Positions 60,528 to 64,000 of a stretch of DNA of 64,000 bases are shown here, piece after piece; positions within the stretch are counted from its first letter, which is position 1, and every line of letters begins with the position of its first letter. The DNA is from GCA-003244245 sp052390495 (GTDB lineage Bacteria; Actinomycetota; Actinomycetes; Mycobacteriales; Pseudonocardiaceae), in contig JBQTGW010000350.1 in the NCBI GenBank assembly GCA_052390495.1, positions 1-64,000 of the forward strand, given 5' to 3'. The translations under genes were made by a program, and so were the position numbers. A model generated the notes under the pieces. The model had not been told where the DNA came from. It worked only from the letters and a program-made list of their open reading frames with translations, and made no database searches.

Positions 60528-61709
60528 GTGACCGATTACCCCATGCCGGGGGCGTATTTCCAGGATGTGTTCCCGGTACCGGCGCCGAGCTTTCTCACCG
60601 GCGTGCCCGCCTTCCTCGGCCGGGCCGTCGAGGGGCTGTACACGCCGCAGCGGTTGACGCTGTGGCCGCAGTTCGAGCCGATTTTCGGTGGACCCTCCAG
60701 CGGCTTCCTGCCCCAGGCGGTTCGGGGCTTCTTCGAGAACGACGGACTGCTTTGTTACGTCGTGCGGCTGGAAGAGGCCGGTTCCGCCGTCGAAGGGCTG
60801 ACGCGTGGGCTGGCGGCCTTGGACGACCTCGATGACGTCGATCTGATCTGTGCACCCGACGTCATGACCGATCTCGTGGTCGGGGCGAGCGGACCGGTCG
60901 GCTCCCAGTTCGGGACGGTCACCGGCTTGCAAAAGGTGCTCCTCGACCACTGCCGGGATCGGGGTGACCGGTTCGCCATCCTCGACAGCGTGCCCGCGGT
61001 GGACCAGAAAGTGGTCACAGAGCAGCGCAACGCGTTGGCTGGGGAGTCAGGCAGTTACGGAGCGCTCTACTACCCGTGGCTGGGGGTGCCCGAGGCTGAC
61101 GGGCAGCTGCGTCATGTGCCGCCCTGCGGGCACCTGGCAGGCAGCTACTCTCGCAACGACCGGCACATCGGCGTGCACAAGGCGCCCGCCAACGAGGTCG
61201 TCGAGGGCGTGCTCGACTTGCACGTGAACCTCACCGGGCCGCAGGTCGGCGAGCTCTATGGGACGCAGCTCGGTGTGCCCTATCAAGGGGCGGTGAACTG
61301 CCTGCGCGCATTTCCGGGCCGGGGCATCCGGGTGTGGGGAGCGCGCACTCTCAGTGCTGACCCAACCTGGCGCGACGTCACTGCGCGGCGCCTGGTCGGG
61401 ACCATCAGCCGGTGGATTGAGCGTTTTATGACGGGCCTGGTGCACGAGCCCAATGACGTTCGGCTCTGGGTCCGGATCATGCGTGAGCTCACCGCCTATC
61501 TCGATGGGCTGTTCCAACGTGGTGCGTTGAAGGGCCGCACCCCGGATGAGGCGTTCTTCGTCAAGTGCGACAACGAGACGAATTCCAGCGACGTCATCGA
61601 CGCCGGAATGGTTGTGACACAGATCGGTGTGGCGCCCACCACGCCCGCCGAATTCATCATCGTTCGGGCCATCCACGGCGCGAGCGGAGTGACGGTCAGC
61701 GCGGCCTGA
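60528..61709 (+). CDS. contractile sheath protein 2
   Basis: 393 residues from GTG 60528. It starts MTDYPMPGAYFQDVFPVPAP, and keeps the family core: FLPQAVRGFFENDGLLCYVV, HCRDRGDRFAILDSVPAVDQ, SGSYGALYYPWLGVPEADGQ, GVHKAPANEVVEGVLDLHVN, GIRVWGARTLSADPTWRDVT, EAFFVKCDNETNSSDVIDAG. It is a diverged paralogue of sheath 1. Afp/PVC systems carry two or three sheath genes, the variants forming the first or last ring. It is separated from sheath 1 by a 17-base repeat array. Confidence 0.95.
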   Translation: MTDYPMPGAYFQDVFPVPAPSFLTGVPAFLGRAVEGLYTPQRLTLWPQFEPIFGGPSSGFLPQAVRGFFENDGLLCYVVRLEEAGSAVEGLTRGLAALDDLDDVDLICAPDVMTDLVVGASGPVGSQFGTVTGLQKVLLDHCRDRGDRFAILDSVPAVDQKVVTEQRNALAGESGSYGALYYPWLGVPEADGQLRHVPPCGHLAGSYSRNDRHIGVHKAPANEVVEGVLDLHVNLTGPQVGELYGTQLGVPYQGAVNCLRAFPGRGIRVWGARTLSADPTWRDVTARRLVGTISRWIERFMTGLVHEPNDVRLWVRIMRELTAYLDGLFQRGALKGRTPDEAFFVKCDNETNSSDVIDAGMVVTQIGVAPTTPAEFIIVRAIHGASGVTVSAA

Positions 61710-61732
61710 CATATACCTGAGGAGGTTCAGCG

Positions 61733-62170
61733 ATGGCGAGACTCGATCCGTATGCTGGTTATAATTTCGCCGTAGAATTGGATGGCATCACGCGGGCCGG
61801 TTTCCGCGAATGCTCCGGGCTGGAGACCAGCCAGAATGCGGGAGAGTACCGCGAGGGCACTGACAAGAACCTGAGCGTGCGCAAGATTCCGGGTCTCAAC
61901 ACCTACGGTGACATCACGCTCAGCCGTGGCTTCACCAACGACAACAAGCTGTGGGAGTGGCGCGCCAAGGTGATGAAAGGCACGGTGGAACGGCACAATA
62001 TCTCGATCACACTGCTGGACGACCAGGGTAGTCCCAAGATTACCTGGAATCTCTTCGAGTGCTGGCCGAAGACCTGGACCGGTCCCAGTTTGAACGCCTC
62101 TTCCGACGAGGTCGCCATCGAGCAGCTCACCCTCGCGTGCGAGCGGATCGAGGTCGATCAATGGAAGTAG
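61733..62170 (+). CDS. inner tube protein (gp19-like) 1
   Basis: 145 residues from ATG with GAGGAGG upstream. MARLDPYAGYNFAVELDGIT, RAGFRECSGLETSQNAGEYR, NTYGDITLSRGFTNDNKLWE, WNLFECWPKTWTGPSLNASS, DEVAIEQLTLACERIEV are the hallmarks of T4 gp19-like tube proteins, which stack as hexamers inside the sheath. The stop overlaps the start of the next gene by ten bases. Shares the NASSDEV motif with the second tube gene at 62726. Confidence 0.95.
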   Translation: MARLDPYAGYNFAVELDGITRAGFRECSGLETSQNAGEYREGTDKNLSVRKIPGLNTYGDITLSRGFTNDNKLWEWRAKVMKGTVERHNISITLLDDQGSPKITWNLFECWPKTWTGPSLNASSDEVAIEQLTLACERIEVDQWK

Positions 62171-62559
62171 CCGGTGCTGGTAGCGACGGTGTCGGAGCTC
62201 GCCGGACGGAGTTTCCCTTCACCTTGCCCCAGGGGCTCGTCGCGCCGGATGGGACGGTGCACCAGGACGGCACTATGCGCCTGGCTACGGCATTCGATGA
62301 GATCGAGCCGATCAAGGATCCGCGGGTGCGGGCGAACCCGGGTTACCTGGTCATCATCCTGCTCACTCGGGTGATCACGCGCCTCGGCAGCCTGGACTAC
62401 GTCAACACCAACGTCATCGAGAACCTGTACTCCGCGGACCTGGCTTATCTGCAAGACTTCTACCAGCGCATCAATCTCAACGGGCATGCCCGGCTCCAGG
62501 TCGATTGTCCGCACTGTAGCGGCGCATTCGAAGTGGAGACCGCGGGCCTGGGGGGATGA
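62161..62559 (+). CDS. phage tail assembly-type protein
   Basis: 132 residues from an ATG overlapping the tube gene stop. FPFTLPQGLVAPDGTVHQDG, TMRLATAFDEIEPIKDPRVR, ANPGYLVIILLTRVITRLGS and VIENLYSADLAYLQDFYQRI match the tail assembly proteins found after the first tube gene in eCIS clusters. It ends with a VDCPHCSGAFEVE CxxC motif that could bind a metal. Its stop overlaps the next ATG (ATGA). Confidence 0.88.
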   Translation: MEVAGAGSDGVGARRTEFPFTLPQGLVAPDGTVHQDGTMRLATAFDEIEPIKDPRVRANPGYLVIILLTRVITRLGSLDYVNTNVIENLYSADLAYLQDFYQRINLNGHARLQVDCPHCSGAFEVETAGLGG

Positions 62560-62729
62560 CGCGCTACCCCGCGGACCGGCTGCACGAGGAGGTAGCGTAC
62601 ATGGCATATCACTTTCACTGGCCGTATCACGAGATTATGCAGCTGGACCACCGGGAACGGCAACGGTGGGTAGCCGAGATAGCCCGCATCAACCAGCGGC
62701 TCAATGAGCAAGGAGGCGCCCGGCGATGA
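62556..62729 (+). CDS. DUF6760-like small eCIS protein
   Basis: 57 residues: MTRYPADRLHEEVAYMAYHF, HWPYHEIMQLDHRERQRWVA, EIARINQRLNEQGGARR. The ATG overlaps the preceding stop and its stop overlaps the following ATG, each by four bases, so it is firmly within the operon. The pattern YPxDxLxEEVAYxAYHFHW...L.H.ERxRWVxEI is that of small proteins conserved between tail assembly and second tube genes in actinobacterial and cyanobacterial injection systems. Its role is unknown. Confidence 0.88.
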   Translation: MTRYPADRLHEEVAYMAYHFHWPYHEIMQLDHRERQRWVAEIARINQRLNEQGGARR

Positions 62730-63274
62730 TATCCACCGGTGTTCCCCTCGGGTTGAGCTGGGCACCCGCCGCGGTAGGTAACTGGGTGCCTGGAGCCCGG
62801 CCGCTGGAACCATTCATGACCTTCAATTTCGCAGTTGAGATCGAGGGTCTGCTGGTCGGCGGATTCACCGAGGTGAACGGTCTGGAAAGCCAACTCGAGA
62901 TGGAACCCTACCGGGAAGGCGGAGTCAACAACTTCGTGCACCAACTACCCGGATCGGTCAACCATTCCAATCTGGTGCTGCGGCACGGGCTGACCGCGAT
63001 CAGTACCCTGTGGAACTGGTATGACAATACGGTTCGTGGCATCATCCAGCGTAAGAACGGCACCATCATGCTGCTCGATCGGCAGCAGATTCCGGTGATG
63101 TGGTGGAATTTCCACAATGCGTTGCCTGCCCGCTGGACCGGCCCGGTATTCAACGCGAGCAGCGACGAGGTGGGTTTCGAGTCATTGGAGCTGGCTCATC
63201 AGGGCCTGACCAAACCGCTGCTCGGCCAGGTCGCCGCGCTGGCGCACGGCGCCGCGCAGACGGCCTCAGGGTAG
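62726..63274 (+). CDS. inner tube protein 2 (initiator-type)
   Basis: 182 residues. After a 30-residue extension the gp19-like core reads PFMTFNFAVEIEGLLVGGFT, EVNGLESQLEMEPYREGGVN, NLVLRHGLTAISTLWNWYDN, GTIMLLDRQQIPVMWWNFHN and PVFNASSDEVGFESLELAHQ. It is a diverged paralogue of the tube gene at 61733, like Afp5/Pvc5, and likely forms the first tube ring on the baseplate. The ATG overlaps the preceding stop by four bases. Confidence 0.92.
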   Translation: MISTGVPLGLSWAPAAVGNWVPGARPLEPFMTFNFAVEIEGLLVGGFTEVNGLESQLEMEPYREGGVNNFVHQLPGSVNHSNLVLRHGLTAISTLWNWYDNTVRGIIQRKNGTIMLLDRQQIPVMWWNFHNALPARWTGPVFNASSDEVGFESLELAHQGLTKPLLGQVAALAHGAAQTASG

Positions 63275-63283
63275 GAGCCGAGG

Positions 63284-64000
63284 ATGCAGGGTAAGGAGCT
63301 GACGACGCCTGAGGAGCCGACGATGCTCGCCGAGGCGGCGCAGGCAGTGGATCCGGTGCTGGTCCGCAGGCTGTGGCGGCCCGTCGAGCGCCCAGGCGTC
63401 ATCGACCCCGGTCCGGCTCGGGCTATGCTCACCCGCCACCAGCGGATGGTCGCCGGATTGCCACTGGCTGAGCTGGTGTCGCGACACACCGGTGCGATAT
63501 CGGATCTCGACGGGGCGGCCGTGCCGATCGTGTACGCCTTACCCAGCCAGCCACCACCCTTCCCGGCCTCCCGCCTCAGCGACGCCCACCTCAACGCGGC
63601 AGTGTCCAGCCCCATCGTGTCGGCCCGCCCAGCGCCTGTGGCCGGTCCGGTGCAGCCGGTGCAGCCGGTGCAGCCGTCGCCGGTGCAGTCGTCGCCCGTG
63701 CAGGCTGCGCCGGGTTCGTTACTTCCGCCGTCTGCTTTGCCCGTTGTTTCGGTGACGTATGACGCTGCGACGTCGCTGGTTGTGCAGCCCCCATCGGTTT
63801 CTGATCCCCGCTCGGTGGATCAGTTACCGTTCGAGCTGCACACACCCGATCCCAGGTCATCCGATCCCCGCTCGCCCGACACCAGAATCGCGCCAACTGG
63901 CCGAGTGCAACCCGCCCTGCGGGATGAAATGAGGCCGACCGCCGCGCATGACCGCTCTGCTGTCGCCGAGTTCGACACCAGTGTTGTCCGGGTGGCGTCG
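63284..64000 (+). CDS. Pro/Val-rich eCIS protein, 3' end outside window
   Basis: The ATG at 63284, nine bases after the tube 2 stop, opens a frame of 239 codons with no stop before the window ends. The N-terminus has MLAEAAQAVDPVLVRRLWRP and LTRHQRMVAGLPLAELVSRH; then comes a low-complexity stretch of PVQ repeats (VAGPVQPVQPVQPSPVQSSP) and further Pro/Ser/Asp-rich sequence. Disordered proteins at this position often precede the LysM, spike and baseplate genes of eCIS clusters. Its function is unknown. Confidence 0.75.
   Translation, partial: MQGKELTTPEEPTMLAEAAQAVDPVLVRRLWRPVERPGVIDPGPARAMLTRHQRMVAGLPLAELVSRHTGAISDLDGAAVPIVYALPSQPPPFPASRLSDAHLNAAVSSPIVSARPAPVAGPVQPVQPVQPSPVQSSPVQAAPGSLLPPSALPVVSVTYDAATSLVVQPPSVSDPRSVDQLPFELHTPDPRSSDPRSPDTRIAPTGRVQPALRDEMRPTAAHDRSAVAEFDTSVVRVAS

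Noticed and set aside
52862..64000. Prophage or type VI secretion system
   Set aside because: No capsid, portal, terminase, TssJLM or ClpV genes; DUF4157, DUF4255 and an Afp15-like ATPase identify an extracellular contractile injection system.

Overview
The window reads as chromosome from a high-GC actinomycete, most likely a member of the Pseudonocardiaceae or a close relative. The evidence is the strong GC bias at third codon positions, frequent GTG and TTG starts, several XRE-DUF5753 and DUF397 regulators, a DUF222/HNH (13E12-type) gene, an acyl-CoA carboxylase epsilon subunit, a TIGR03089 protein and LCP cell-wall ligases. Its backbone follows, from memory, the Mycobacterium tuberculosis Rv3265c-Rv3282 order: maf, accE, accD5 | birA, PH-domain protein, GtrA, purK, purE, fadE25, TIGR03089, LCP, rmlD, glycosyltransferase. 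Three accessory insertions interrupt it.

Region by region: 1-1.9 kb has a truncated SAM methyltransferase, an XRE regulator and a small Cys/His protein. maf is at 2.0-2.7 kb. The first island (3.1-8.0 kb) carries a broken XRE-TPR regulator, small proteins, and a tandem pair of related proteins, one fused to an HTH, with a Nudix-like signature. accE-accD face birA and a PH-domain gene at 8.0-11.4 kb. The second island (11.4-19.6 kb) has an HMG-CoA-lyase-type gene, then a visibly more AT-rich operon of alpha/beta hydrolase, membrane-anchored MurF-like ligase and D-Ala-D-Ala-ligase-like enzyme facing a second Ddl-like gene, followed by carbonic anhydrase, P450 and a HisN-like phosphatase. GtrA, purK, purE and fadE25 occupy 19.6-23.2 kb. 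The third island (23.2-35.7 kb) is a graveyard: broken DUF1152, permease, DUF4143 and DUF3800-like genes, antitoxin fragments and an acyl-CoA dehydrogenase tail, with intact Uma2, SDR, DUF222/HNH, HicB, XRE/DUF397 and DUF4143 ATPase genes between them.

Cell-envelope genes fill 35.7-43.1 kb (TIGR03089, LCP, GT87, LCP, rmlD, GT4). After a regulator and small-protein patch (43.1-45.8 kb) comes an acyl-CoA dehydrogenase and kinase-like pair that resembles a split ACAD10/ACAD11, then an animal-type heme peroxidase and a GT2-GT4 fusion glycosyltransferase.

The last 11 kb (52.8-64.0 kb) is the left part of an extracellular contractile injection system (eCIS): a BTAD regulator, AAA+ ATPase, a large DUF4157 protein with a distinct C-terminal region (effector candidate), a DUF4255/Pvc16-like cap, two sheath genes, tube protein, tail assembly protein, a 57-residue DUF6760-like protein, a second tube protein and the start of a proline-rich protein that runs off the window. 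Many of these genes overlap by 4-14 bases. No rRNA, tRNA, CRISPR array, insertion sequence or intact integrase was seen.
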